DNA of 64,000 bases from Trissonchulus latispiculum (GCA_030248195.1 JASAND010020062.1:114503-178502); one strand, 5' to 3'; numbered from the stretch's first letter, positions 35,901 through 50,900 are shown. The notes: generated from the letters alone by a model not told the origin. Made by a program: numbers and translations.

Positions 35901-38900
35901 CAACAGTTTAGGAAATTCATTGAAGCAAGACGTGTTGTTTTCATAGACCTGGATGTCGATATCAAACGTGCAGGCGGACTGACACTCCTGGCGTACGCCT
36001 TCTCGCTGACAGCATTCTAGAAAACAGCAGAAAAGGACAAAGTCAATAGTTGCAAAACTGCACTACACGATAAACGATACAGTTTCTAAAATAGATTTTA
36101 GTGTGAAACTTGCTTCCGGATGATGGGGGAGCAAACCATCAATACTGTTATCAAGAGTACATAATAACTAAGAGTGTGACAAGACTCGTGCTAGAGATGA
36201 GCGTTTCGGGCACGTCGGCCGGCCCGGCCCAGCCCGCGAGCCGGATCGACATCAATTTGTTTGAGGGCCGGACCTTGCCGGGCAGAGAAATTTTTTTAAC
36301 TGCGGGCCGGAGCGAGCTGAAATAGGTCGGATCAACTCTCAAAAATGTTGTGAAATCACTAAAATTAGCTAAACAACTCGTTCTAGTTATACAGCAAAAT
36401 TTAACACTTTGTAGCATAATTTAGCGTTTACATCTTTGAAATAATTGTGTTAGTAAAATTTTGGAAATATTCTTTTGGCGGGCCGGGCCGGGCCGAAATT
36501 TGTCAGCTTGCGGGTCGGTCCGGGCGGAAAAAGTTTGCCAGCGGGCCAAGCCGGGCAAGGTTCTGGATCGGGCCGGGCCGGGCCGAAAAATTCCGGCCCG
36601 CGCTCATCTCTACCTCGTGCACATTACTATCCGTTATCGTACAGACCGTGTCCCCAGTCTAATAACCAAGAGGGTAGCGCCAGTTATTGTGCCGTTGCGC
36701 TTACGCACAGCTCTGCCACAGCTACCTCATCAATCAGCAACTCTTATGCTGTCTTTCCCATAAATGGTCTATACTACGGATAAGACAGGCCGACAGAAAA
36801 AGCAATCGTTTTATTAGTGTTCTGAGGAAAAAATTAGAATTAAGTCTTTACTTACCAACCATGGCGTCAGGACCTCGAGGAAGTGGGAATGAATCAACTG
36901 AAACAATAAAAATTGAAGCTATTATTTATTAACTACTTTAAGTCTTAATTAATCAATTAAATTTAATAAACTAATCTAAGCAACTTAGTGTCCATACATA
37001 CACCTCATACGTATTTTATTTCATATATAGTTTTAAATCGTATCAAGCTGGCTATATTTTTATCATAACGGATACTCTGATTAACGTATAATACTTAATT
37101 TGAAAATTATTTTCTGACTAATTAATACGTAAGTTTGTACCAAGAGTACATAATACATAAGAGTGAGAAAACAAGCAAGCTTATAATACACAGAAGAGTA
37201 TGCCTGCTGCCATACTCCTATGTATAATGCATTGCTGCTTGTACTAACCTATGAGATTAACAGTGCCTTGACCGCAACCTATTTCGTTGCAGGCGTTGCA
37301 ATGGTATTCCCCGTTATCCAACAGTTTTGCATTTAGAACCTAAAATACAAAATTATATATTACAAGCTTTGACAATATAAACAATACTTGGACGTGACAT
37401 GTCCGGTATTTAAAACTTTTGGGCAAATAAAATCAAACTGCTTATCAGTTTGCATGATCCTCAAATTAATTTTTTGCATCATATTCGCAAAACAGTTTCT
37501 GCATTTTTTACAGTTCTTTATTACCATAAGATCAGCTCGATAGATGCCAGCCACCAGATTTGTCTCCATAATTGTGGGCACAAATCGACGCGAATCGATG
37601 GTGGAGACATTTTGAACGGTCGCCGTCCCAGTGCCGTTGGTTTTGGTCCAGTAGACGGATGGTTTGGGAAAAGCTCGAACTCCACAGGAGAGATAGCCTG
37701 TATCGCCGATGATTACTGACTCAGTGAAGCTGTTGGGAGTCAGCACTGGTGGGACTGAAATATGCAAATTAGGTAATCAAGATAGGTAGGATCGGATCCC
37801 CATCACCAACGTTAATTCTATATTTTATTAAATACCTTTTTAATTTAATAAATTTTAATTTAATAAAGCACACAATGTTCTGGGAAAATCAAGAATTATC
37901 AACTGTTTCGGAGACTTGAAGCCAAACATTTGTGCTCAACGAAGTTGCTAACTTCACTTACTGGCAGAATAATACAAGTCCCAAGGTGTAAGATTTTTGG
38001 TCTAATGAATATTAATTTCCTTGAATGAACATCAGGTATTAAAATATCATAATATATCTCCGGTATTATATAAAATTGTAAATGGTAGTTTTCAAAATCT
38101 CAACCTACATCGAACCAAGAGTGTAACAGTAGCTTCCACCGTTCGCCCACTGTAGTCTGCCGCACAGATGAACGGGTGATGATGATCATTTTGGGAGATC
38201 TTCTCAATGGTGTAGGTCACCTCACCAACACTTGTATTCTGAAAACAAATAAGATCAAAATGGGGAAACCCTAAATTCTAAAGCAATTCTACTTCCAAAT
38301 GACTTTGCCAAATTGATCGACAGGAGATTTCATAACGAACAAAATAAAAAGTCACAATTTATTATTCATGCTTAATGCTTTGTATTCTTCGTGGATCCGT
38401 CTGCTAACCCGCGTTTACCTCATTTTCTTGATGTAACCAAAAAACTTTCAGATGTTCAGGGATGCGTATTTCTTCCTTTTTGACTTGAAATAACATAATA
38501 CTCGAACAAATTTAGGAAATTCAAACCAAAATACGACTCCTTAAATCATTCAATTTCAGCAATCGCGCATGATACTGTATGTCAGAGACTAGACAATAAA
38601 AGCTTTAATTCAAACCTTACCACAACTTCAAAATGCTGTCCCAACAGGGCAGCACTGGGTGACGATACCAGGGGCGAAAAGGGTGCCCTGGTTTTGAGTA
38701 GAACTCTGGGCAGAGGATCGCCCTGTGCACGACAGACAATCTTCACTTTCTCTCCCTCATTGTAACCCTGTGGTACCATTTCTGGCTCCAGGCTTAGGTG
38801 CACTGTACCCTCGCCAAGCTCTTCTAAAGTAAATATCTGAATTCAAATTACTTGATACTTAAACAAGTTAATCACATGCAATTTTTGCGTCCCAGAATCA

Positions 38901-41900
38901 ACACAAAATCTGGGGAGGGAAATACCCCTCAGTAGAGTTTTATCTGGTTCTCCGTTGCTTTATGAAGTTCCAGCTTTTCAACGGTTTGGCAGTAAAATTG
39001 CAAATCTTTCATTGGAAAAGACAAGTTTTTGATAAGAAAAAACCTCTCCATCTGACATGGTCTTAGCTAATTTCCTATGTGATATAAACTAGTCCAAGAA
39101 CACTATATTTAACTTCAGTTAATTGGCAGATAATGATTAAATTTACGTATTAAAACATATCAAAACAATTATGTAATAAATATTAAAATATTAATTTAAT
39201 TCATAAGACGAGAAATAAAAACAATTAAACAGCCCTTACCTTCAACGGGTATAATTGTGATAACTTCAGAGGGCGGTCCAACCACATTGGCATCCTTGTT
39301 AACTGCAGAGACAAAAACCTCATATTCCTGGTAAATGGTAAGGTTGCTCAGCACATACCAATAATTGTCGGTTTCAGCCTAAAACACAGAACACAGAAAC
39401 CGTACAAAAAGGTCAGAATCTTTCACATTCAAATAAGTCCGGAGCGATAGATAGCCGATATGAAACCAATATCGAAAGGGAGACTCTTAGGGCCTTTTCG
39501 CTCGAGAGTTAAAAACTTAATTCGTTAGTCAGCAGGCAACTCTTTTAAACCTGTGCACAAAAAGGATTGTGTGAATCTCAATCCTTTTAACTCCTTTAAC
39601 TCCGTGGGGGGGTATTATTTTTAAAATTAAAAAACTCCAGGGGGTGGGTTTATATGTGAGGGTGGGTGGGTAAATAATAAAACAATTTTCCTGCCTTTTT
39701 AGGGGGAGCGCGTTAGCGCTCCCCCTAGAATAGGGAAAATTTGACGCAATGTGTATAATCTGGACATTGTTTGGCCTGGGGCCAGCGGAGGAGTGGACCG
39801 ATCGGGCTCAAACTTGGTGTGTGAAGAGCCTGTGGGCAGGGGTACATGCTGTGAAAATTTCAGCCGGATCGGCCGGGTAGATCTTGAGATATGAAAATTG
39901 GCCCCCCGAGCAGGTCGCGTTTCTCCTCTTTTTTTTTTTTTCCCCCCAGGGGTGCAGGTCGGATGACCCTTCAGAGCCATACTATTTTAGGTTTTTCTTG
40001 TACAAAAAGTGCCCCAATTCCGGGGAAATTACTTTCCGCGGTTCCAGGACCCCCCCAGATGGCCCCACCCCCCCGGTGGGGACCCCCCAAGTGACCCCCG
40101 AAAAAAAACTAAGTCCGAAAATAATTGCACTTCGAAATAGATCGCAGCGAGCGAAGCTGGGCTCTCATATTGGGGTTGTGGCATGGCCCAAGGGTGGAGG
40201 TCTCCATTTGAGAGTTTGGTGTTGGTCGGTCATCTGTGGCGCCCTGGCCAGGGGTCAGTAGTTAACGTGTAAAAGGGGGGGTCTGGGCCTACGGAGTAGG
40301 CAGCCCTATACATAAGAGCTGCTGGGCTGAGGTTTCGTATTCGAATAGGAACCCCTATATGGTGAATCTAAATGGCCCATTAGTTTCGCTCTAGGACCTA
40401 TCCATGTGGCTGGGGGGCACCCTGATGGTGGTGGGCCCTACCGTGTCGCAACTCCAACTTTAACCTCTTCTACAGAAATATCTACAGTGAGCAGGTCTCT
40501 CTTATTTGGGGTTTGGGGTGGGGTGCGGGAGCACTACAGCATAGGCTATAGTAGGTTTCGCCCGGACCCGTGTGGCGCCCTGGCCAGGGGTCCGGACCGT
40601 GGACCATGCCCAAAATGGCCAAAAATCGATTTTTCCAAAAGTGGCCAAGTTTGGTATCAAATGAAAGCCCTTGGTGAGGCGAACATTTTTTGTCATTGGA
40701 GGACCCCTCCAAAGTGGCCCCAGCGGCCTGTGGTGCCCTGACCAGGGTCCGGACCGGTCCAAAATGGCCAAAAATCGATTTTTCCAAAAGTGGCCAAGTT
40801 TGGTATCAAATGAAAGCCCTTGGTGAGGCGAACATTTTTTGTCATTGGAGGACCCCTCCAAAGTGGCCCCAGCGGCCTGTGGCGCCCTGACCAGGGTCCG
40901 GACCGGTCCAAAATCGCCAAAAATCGATTTTTCCAAAAGTGGCCAAGTTTGGTATCAAATGAAAGCCCATGGTGAAGCGAACATTTTTTGTCATTGGAGA
41001 ACCCCTCCAAAGTGGCCCCAGCGGCCTGTGGCGCCCTGACCAGGGTCCGGACCGGTCCAAAATGGCCAAAAATCGATTTTTCCAAAAGTGGCCAAGTTTG
41101 GTATCAAATGAAAGCCCATGGTGAGGCGAACATTTTTTGTCATTGGAGGACCCCTCCAAAGTGGCCCCAGCGGAATGTGGCGCCCTGACCAGGGTCCGGA
41201 CTGGTCAAAAATCGATGTTTTAAAAAATTTCCAAGTTTGGTATCAAATGAAAGCCCTTGGTGAGGCGAACATTTTTTGTCGTTGGAGGACCCCTCCAAAG
41301 TGGCCGCAGCGGCCTGTGGCGCCCTGACCAGGGTCCGGACTGGTCAAAAATCGATTTTTTAAAAAATTTCCAAGTTTGGTATCAAATGAAAGCCCTTGGT
41401 GAGGCGAACATTTTTTGTCGTTGGAGGACCCCTCCAAAGTGGCCCCAGCGGCCTGTGGCGCCCTGACCAGGGTCCGGACTGGTCAAAAATCGATTTTTTA
41501 AAAAATTTCCAAGTTTGGTATCAAATGAAAGCCCTTGGTGAGGCGAACATTTTTTGTCGTTGGAGGACCCCTCCAAAGTGGCCCCAGCGGCCTGTGGCGC
41601 CCTGACCAGGGTCCGGACTGGTCAAAAATCGATTTTTTTAAAAATTTCCAAGTTTGGTATCAAATGAAAGCCCTTGGTGAGGCGAACATTTTTTGTCGTT
41701 GGAGGACCCCTCTAAAGTGGACCCAGCGGCCTGTGGCGGCCTGGCAAGGGGTCCTAATTGGTCAAAAATCAAAATTTCCAAAAGTTGTCAAATTTGGTTT
41801 TAAGTGAAAGCCCTAAATGAGCAGAGCAACGTTTGTCATGTATATAACTGCATATCCAAGGTTACGGTGCTGGATGGCTTTTAAAATAGCCTTCCTGCCT

Positions 41901-44900
41901 AAGATAACGCACCGTTTAAAAAGTTATGAAGAGGCCATGAACAGTGGCCTTCCTGCCTAAGATAACGCACCGTGTAAAAAGTTCTGAAAAGGCCATGAAC
42001 AGTGGCCTTCCTGCCTAAGATAACGCACCGTGTAAAAAGTTCTGAAAAGGCCATGAACAGTGGCCTTCCTGCCTAAGATAACGCACCGTGTAAAAAGTTC
42101 TGAAAAGGCCATGAACAGTGGCCTTCCTGCCTAAGATAACGCACCGTGTAAAAAGTTCTGAAAAGGCCATGGACAGCGGCCTTCCTGCCTAAGATAACGC
42201 ACCGTGTAAAAAGTTCTGAAAAGGCCATGAACAGTGGCCTTCCTGCCTAAGATAACGCACCGTGTAAAAAGTTCTGAAAAGGCCATGAACAGTGGCCTTC
42301 CTGCCTAAGGTAACGCACCGTGTAAAAAGTTCTGAAAAGGCCATGAACAGTGGCCTTCCTGCCTAAGATAACGCACCGTGTAAAAAGTTCTGAAAAGGCC
42401 ATGAACAGTGGCGTAAAAAGTTCTGAAAAGGCCATGAACAGTGGCCTTCCTGCTTAAGATAACGCACCGTGTAAAAAGTTCTGAAAAGCCATGAACAGTG
42501 GCCTTCCTGCCTAAGATAAGGCACCGTGTATAAAGTTCTGAAAAGGCTATTAACAGGCATTTTTCCGCTTCAGCAAATACATTCAGTTGAACTAGAACGT
42601 TTTCATCCAGCCTGTTTGCCGTAGCTAGCTTTGCTTACATTGTGTATGTATGTATGCAGCTTCTCTGACATGATTTTCTCTGCAGCGGAAAAATAAGCGA
42701 AACTAGGGGGGAAAATGCCCTCGACGGGCAACCAACTTGGTAGAATAGGGAAAGACTTGAATGTTAAATACACGGTGCATGGTTGCAACTGAGATTCTGC
42801 TGAAGCGGAAAAATGCCGTTTCTCAGCGTCTAAAATGACAGAAACCAGCTGTGTGCGCCGAATAGGGAATCTACTCGGCGACTAAAATGAAAGAAACCAG
42901 CTTTGTGCGTCGAATAGGGAATCTACTCGGCGACTAAAATGAAAGAAACCAGCTTTGTCGCCGAATAGGGAATTCCCTCCTTCCGCCCTATTCGCGCGAA
43001 CTTTGAAGCCTGTTATGTGTTGCTTTGCTGAATAATGAGAGAGCTTCAGAATGGCAGAATTACTTCAGAATGCAAATCAACAGTTTTATCAAGCACTTAC
43101 GTAAGTCAAGGTTTTCACAGACATAAATACGATGTCTTCGATGTGCTATCAGAAACATTGAGAGCATATATAACACATATTATAGGGGTCGCTGCCGCGA
43201 CCCCTGTGATAGGTGTGCTCTGTGCTGATCTTGCCGAGAATTGATACAATCAAACATTATATATATAAAATGAAATGCGATTGATTGTATATGTTTTAGC
43301 ACAAGGACTGTCGACCACAAATTGTTTAAACTGCATATATATTAGTGTTGCTTTCTGTTGATCCTGCTAGCGGTTGTATGCGTAAAATAGTTACGGATCA
43401 GGTAGCTCAAAAAGAAATTAATCTAGCGCCACCCCTAGTCACCACGCAACCGGTACGGGAAATGTCATATTGACAGCAATGCTTACGTTTGCAGTTCCTA
43501 ACAGAATAATTACCTATATATTTCCTTCCGAAAGACGATAAGTTCGCGCGAATAGGGCGGAAGGAGGGAATTCCCTATTCGGCGACAAAGCTGGTTTCTT
43601 TCATTTTAGTCGCCGAGTAGATTCCCTATTCGACGCACAAAGCTGGTTTCTTTCATTTTAGTCGCCGAGTAGATTCCCTATTCGGCGCACACAGCTGGTT
43701 TCTGTCATTTTAGACGCTGAGAAACGGCATTTTTCCGCTTCAGCAGAATCTCAGTTGCAACCATGCACCGTGTATTTAACATTCAAGTCTTTCCCTATTC
43801 TACCAAGTTGGTTGCCCGTCGAGGGCATTTTCCCCCCTAGTGTATTATGTATACTGTCAATGTCAAGACAAATTCCGAATAACTTCCAAATCACAGTGCT
43901 TTGCTTTATCTTTCTAGACTTTGTGTAAAAAGTCGTTAAAGAAGCGAGGGGGCGTGGGGGGGGGGGGGGGGTGTTGTGTCTGTGTGTGGTGTAAATTTTG
44001 TGAATTTTATTGTCGCCTCGAGCCGCCAGCACAGGTGAGATTCACCGAATTTCCCTTCATCCAGACCAGCGACAGACCGTGCGGTGAGACGGGTTTCTCT
44101 GAAAATAAAAAAGGAAGATAGTGTTTCTGAAATTCCTAAAGTTTGACACAGTTTCTGTACTTTAACTAAGAATCTAAGTCAAAGCAACCATTTAGGGGCA
44201 TTTGTCAACATCAGCAGGCATAGACAATTGAAAGGAAATTAACTGAGTTTAGAAATGCTTTGCCAGATTACAGCTATGAATTAGATTATTAAATACATCC
44301 ATTAACTAAAACTATTAATATTAATTACAATGAATTAGGCTTACGGTCATCAGCACTGCCGCCTTCAGATGCTGAAAAATTAAAATTAAAATAAGTTAAA
44401 TCACAAAACAGAGCAAAATACATATTTTTCGATCAAAGTCTATTCAAGGTTTTTAATTTAGATCTAATCTATCTATTAGATTTTCAGAAAAAGATAAACA
44501 ATCTCATTACGTCATTCATTTTTGGAGCCTCTGATAGCGCAGTGGTTTCTTATAAGTGGGGGATCATGTCAAGTCTGGAGCTTGCAAAAAATGAACTCTA
44601 GCACCCATTTCATATCCCTCCTGGACAATTTACCGAGATTGTCAAGGGATGGCCGCCCGTCAGGTGGAGCTACCACAGAATCTCCATCACAGTGGATGTA
44701 ATGAAGGTTTTTAGAGCCTTGTAGGACACCTCGGATGATTGCTATGACAGCTATTCAGTGTCGGCATCCTCCTTCCCTCAAAAATGCGTACTTTCTAAGC
44801 TGGCACTACCCCTAACCGGAGCACCGACCGTGAGGTGGCTGTAAAAAATTGTTTTTGTAATCGACAAACCAAAAATTATATACCAGAATCGATATGAAAG

Positions 44901-47900
44901 CTGACGTTGTTGGAGGGGGCGGAACTGCCATGCTGATTCCAGGCGACAGCCGAAACTCTATACTCCACTCCCGGCTGAAGAGTTGACAATTTCAGTGAGG
45001 TTTCTGTCACATTTTCCTGAAAAAAAGGAAAGTTCAAATAAATTGCAAAATCTGTATTAACAACTGATTTGCATATTATCAACTTTACTTTAATAGCAAA
45101 TCATATTCAAAGAAAATTTCAAATGATATATGATGCTGTAAAAGTTTACTGTGTTTTTTGCGCATATATATTTTTGGTCCACTTATAATAATATGTGTTG
45201 CGACATATTTTTAGATCTTTTGGAATCAACTTACTTTTAAGCGTTCAGATAGACCGAGCGTAAGACATAAGGAAAAAACAGCATAATACCTAATTAAAAC
45301 TATTCTTAGGGTGTCCAAAAACATAAAATATATATACTTCCCAGTTCTAAAATTACAAAAAACTGGATACACACTAGTTTGTTTGGAAGCACTCCCCCCA
45401 GTTGGAAATATCTTCAAAACATCCAAACATTAGCATAAAGATTAGAAGAAACTTTGGCGAAAAAACTCCAAAAAAGTAACCGCCCAGCACGCTACAACCG
45501 TTTTTGTAGCCTTAAAAATAACTGGTAGACTGATATTTTTCGTGTTCTTCTCTCGAAAAAAACGCCCCTTAGAGCTTAAAACAATAAAAATTGAATGAGT
45601 AACAGCACTTCAATGATGGGCACACGCCATTCATTCGCTGGCAAACTTTAAGGTTAAGCCTAAGCCTGCACCTGACACAAGGCCCCTTGTCAGAAAGCAC
45701 TCTTTTGCAACACCTGTGGTGTGGGGTTTGGCGGTCATAAATTCACGTGAAAAGTGGAAAGTAAGAAACAGAAAGAAAAACAGAAAAAATGAAAATGTTA
45801 GCAAGATCTAATATTACGAAGTGCCGCTGTGTTCTCTTCTCTGTTACTTTAACATTTTTGGATGAATCGTGTTACATTTATGGGTTGACGGGAAATTTTC
45901 GCATTTTTACGTTTTTTAGAAAACAGGAAAAATGTTCCCAAGAAAAGGGGGTTCAAATATAAGTTTTTAGCAGTAACATCCTCTTGTCTTTAAAAATGTT
46001 ACACGTTCATACTTACATAAAGCTTGACCAATTTTAGTTCGATAGAAAAAAAGACCGAAAACAAACTAAATCGAAAAAAGAAATGTGGTGACAACAAAAT
46101 AGAACGCCAATTTTGACAGGAGCAAAACTGAAAATCTAAACTTACATTTTCCAAAATTTTCAGAATGTAATTTTGTCAAATTTTCTACCAAAATCTAACA
46201 TTTACGATACCTTTTTGCCAGCAGTTACCGACTTTTCCCACCATATTTTTCAATTTTTGAAGCATTAACTGAAAAGGTTAGTACAAAGTAGGCATACAAA
46301 CCAACTGCTGGTTTTGGAATTATTCAATCATTGAAGGCAGGACTAGTCTAAGCTGAAGAACTGGGAACTAAAACGAATGTAGTTCAAAATTTAATCTATC
46401 CAAAAGCTTTAGCGCTTTCATTTTGATTCAAGCTCTGCTGAAATAGAGACCTCAGAGAAAGAGACATCAATAAAGACTTGGGCTACAATAATAGTGGACA
46501 AGACTGAACTAGCAGACCCCCCTCCCTCATGATAAGCAATTAACGTGAAAAACATGGGCTTTGAAAATTAAATTTCTGGATCAAAAAATCATTTTCTTTG
46601 GTTCCCAGTTGGAGGTTTAGGGCAATCCTGGCAACGCTCGTTACTAACCTTAGGAACCAAGACGTCAACTAATACCTAGGTAATTAGCTTGAGCCGGGTA
46701 CAATAGACTTAGATGTGAAAAAGAGTTGTGTCAGAAACTCTATTTAAAGTAATTATAGTCAGTATGCTCTGTATAGCTAGTGCTATGATTGGGGGACTAA
46801 AAAAGTACTGCGAAAAGTTGTCAATTGGAAGAACATGGTTGGTGAAAACAAAACTATATGTAAGGACCTTGAATTGAAATCATTGAAAAAATGGTAAAAC
46901 TAATAAAATATAAAGTAAGGTTTTGCATTCGTAGCAAAAGATCTGTTCGGCGGATCTTTTGCGCTTTTTCTTTGCTCCCAGTTCTAACTTTTGATTTTTT
47001 GACCAATAAGTTTGAAATTTTGTATGGGTGTAGACTGTAGGCTGATGAATTCAAAAATTTTAAAATTTCAAAATGTTTTAAAAAATTTAAATTTTAGTTT
47101 GGTAAGGGGGAACCAAGGGGAACCGAATTTTTTAAAAAAATTTGCTGAAAACCTGCTTGCAGCGATTTCAGGAGCGCTGAGCAAGAATCTGAAATCCGTT
47201 TTTCGATTCAGCTTTTCGTCTATCTCAGTATAAGCTAAAGTTGATAGCTTCAATCGAAAAACATATTTCAGATTCGTGCTCAGCGCCCCTGAAAAGCCTT
47301 GTATGCAAGTTTTTAGCAAAATTGTTTTCAAAACTTTTTCCCTTCCCCTTGGTCCCCCCTCACCAAACTAAAATTTACGGTTTTTAAAAATTTTTAAAAA
47401 TTTTAAAATTTTTGAATTCATCAGCCTCCAGTATGCACCCATACATAATTTGAAAGTTATTGGTAAAAAATATCAAAAATTATGGTTGGGGGGAAATCGC
47501 AGTAGATCCTGTAAGTCTGTAGAACTCATTACTCATTGTGAAGTGGGGGGGGGCTGCGAAAGGAAAAATAAATGCCAAATAAACGAATATAAAAACAAAT
47601 TCAGAGGTTGGCTTCCAACAGTTCGAGACAAATTTGGCCAACAAAAATGGAAATAGAATTTGTCCAAACTAATTTTTCAATCAGGGTCTAACTTGTTTGG
47701 ACTATTTTGGACTATGGTCTATGGTTATTTTTAAATGGATAAAAGATTGCAGGATGCTAAATGCGGCAAATTTGTATATGCATAATGCATACCTAGAATG
47801 AACGAAGCAAGAAAACAATCTACCCTACCTACTTGTGAAACAAAACTATTTTAGAATAACATTTTTGTATAACTTCGTCGAAGTGACACGGGAATCTACA

Positions 47901-50900
47901 AATTAAAATTTAATCATATAGTCCAAATTAGGAAAGCTATTCAAACTTTTAAGGAAACTAGCATTGAAAGGTAAAAACCGTACTAAGGTAAATCCTAAAG
48001 TAAGTCAGGCAAACATAGTCAGGATTTAATTTTTCAGTCTTTTTCTCCAAAAAATTTCCTAGGGCCTTTTCGTAAAAAGCTTAAACGGCTTAGCTTAAAC
48101 GGCTTAGCTTAAAAGGCTTAAACGGCTTAAAAATTCCTTTTCATAAATAATCGGCTTAAACGGCTTAAACGGCTTAAACGGCTTAGCCGGCTTAAACGGC
48201 TTAGCTTAAACGGCTTAGTTTAAGCCGTTTAAGCCGATTAAGCCGATTATTTATGAAAAGGATATTTAAGCCGTTTAAGCTAAGCCGTTTAAGCCGTTTA
48301 AGCCGATTATATATGAAAGCGCTTTCACTATTAATAAAAACAAATGAATTTTGATTCTGCTTTATTTTAGCTTAAATACGACATTATTTAAGGCTTCAAA
48401 ACTGGTTATACCTCAAGCTAAATCTGTCTTTATAACTTTAGCCCATGCAATAATTTGCTGTTGCATTCTTATAATTTTAATGTATATAATCACATGCAAT
48501 TATTCAAGTAACCCTGTTTTTAAGGTTAGGTCATTGTCACGGTAGTGGGCGGTCATTCAGTCATGGTTAGTCATGGTCGTGGTAGGAAGGATCTCCTAGG
48601 TTTTTCTACAATTATGGAGACTTGACTTCTTATAATTTCTATTTGACCTCTTCACCTCATTTTTGTCCACTTCTAAGCAAAGCTTCAGCTTCCACGCCCT
48701 TGTTCACAACTTTACAACCTTGTGGATGAAACTGAAAATTCATTGTCAGTAGTAGGTCCTGTCCTTGGTATAACAAAATTTTCGCAAATTTGACTTATTT
48801 CTCTAGCAAATTTTTACAAAATTAGTTTCACTAACACATCTTAACTTAGTTTATCTGCTGGTGTGTGGTGAAAGTTGACAGATTGTCTGGATAGAGCTAA
48901 TAAACTAGAAACCAATAAGTAACGCAGAATTTACTGCAAAAAACTTCAATTAACTCAAAAGAAACATTCAAAACGAAATTGTAAAACAACACTTGCACTG
49001 ATAATAATAGCTTGTAATTGCGCACGCAACATAGCCAGTTAACTTAAAACTTCTAATCCATTAAATTCCAATTTATCCCGGCTTTTTGCTGAGAAAGATG
49101 TTGAAAATTTTAAATTTCTTTATATATTTTTGGTAGGAAAAAGATTTGAATTGTTTTATGCTGCAGGGCTTGGCTCATTTTGGTAGTCCACTCATAACAT
49201 CTGGTATAACAGGATTAAGAAGTTCCAAAGACGCCCGTAAAAGAGGCCTTTCACTTTATCCCCGGAAGTGCTAAACTTTTCGCACTTGACCAATCAATCT
49301 AAAATTTGGATCACAAATTGGACCAAACAAAAAATTGGCTTGCCAAAGAAGTTCGGATCCGGGTTCTGCGCCCCAAAAAATCTCTACACATAACATCTCA
49401 GCAAACTCGCAGTTAAACATTCATGATACCCCTTGTTCCACCCTAATTTTCGCAAATTGTTAGCAATTTAGAATCATTGAAAAATATTTACATATTTAAA
49501 TATTTACACACATATAACACAAAACTAATTGAAGATTAATACTTTTGCTGAAAATGTAGACAGCTTTGTGTGGATTACAAAGATCGAGTATTCATTTATA
49601 GCCACTGCAAATAGAAAATAATGTAATTTGAGTAAATAGAAAACTATTTTTTAACTTCCAAACGCTGGTATAATGGTGAATCTGAGCAAATATACGACAA
49701 TTTATCTATTTGAAGCTACTTTTTAAGTATTCACCAGCAACTACGATTATAGAACTGTTACCATTGGATTTCCCACATTGTGAGCTTTATTTTGATATAA
49801 ATATTATTCACGTACTCCAAATATTAAGAAAGTTATGGACGTTTAAATATGACAACTACCACAGTTTAAGCCGTTTAAGCGCGTGATTTTACGTGGCTTA
49901 AAAAGCAGTCAGTTTGCACTGCATTTTAAGCCATCGGCTTAAACGGCTTAAAATAAGAACTATTTACGAAAAGGAGGTCGGCTTAAACGGCTTAATTTTA
50001 AGCCGCTACATTTTTAAGCCGATGTGCTTTTTATGAAAAGGATTCGGCTTAAAATTTAAGCCGACCGTTATTTATGAAAAGGTCGGCTTAAACGGCTTAA
50101 ATTTAAGCCGTTTAAGCCGTTTAAGCCGTTTAAGCCATTTAAGCCGACCACCATTTTCATAAATAAATGCAAGTTTAAGCTAAGCCGTTTAAGCTCTTTT
50201 TGCGAAATGGCCCCTAGATGGATTTGTACCACACAAAAGTTCCACCACCTCAGCCACGGAAGCAAAGCGATTAGCAAATAATAATTTGAATCTAATTATT
50301 AATAATTAACAAAAAATGCATCGAGCACTGACAAGCACAAATTTTTAAGGAAGTATTAACAGGCTGCACCTAATGGTTACAAGAACAGGGCTTCTTGAGT
50401 CTGACTTAATTATAGTTTGTGACTTGAATTACAGATACAGAAAGGGACGTCATTTTATGAAAAACAAATACTAAACACAAGTCTCAGAGATATACAGATC
50501 TCAGTTTCCAATTAGTGGGAGAAGTATGTAAGCAAATAAATTAGAAAGGAAAATGAAGCAAAGTTGTGCTTGACGGAAAGGATTCAAATTAGATTCAAGT
50601 GGAACAAAAGAGGAAAACCGTAAAGGGCCAAAATCGGCACAAATACGTAGGACTTTTCTGAAGTACGTACTAGGAGCACTTATATACATGAAAATTGAAG
50701 TGAAAGTATGTAATGTTAATTTCGGAAATAAGTCTTAGGTATATTTCTTGTAATTGTGAAGGTATATATCACATCTTTTGGAAACCTAGGCGTCAGTTCC
50801 CGCAGGTTGCAGCGTTGGTCACTGAAGCTGAAACTGAAAATAGTTTTGGTCATTGATTGATCTTGCTGAAACTGAAACTGAAATTGTGTTGGAATGAAAA

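Noticed and set aside
40690..41810. Series of open frames of 60-140 codons on both strands
   Set aside because: They repeat with the 149/139-bp satellite period and read the same unit; no protein signal.
41885..42555. CRISPR-like regular array
   Set aside because: The whole 58-bp unit is conserved with no variable spacers, and the DNA is eukaryotic; it is a satellite.
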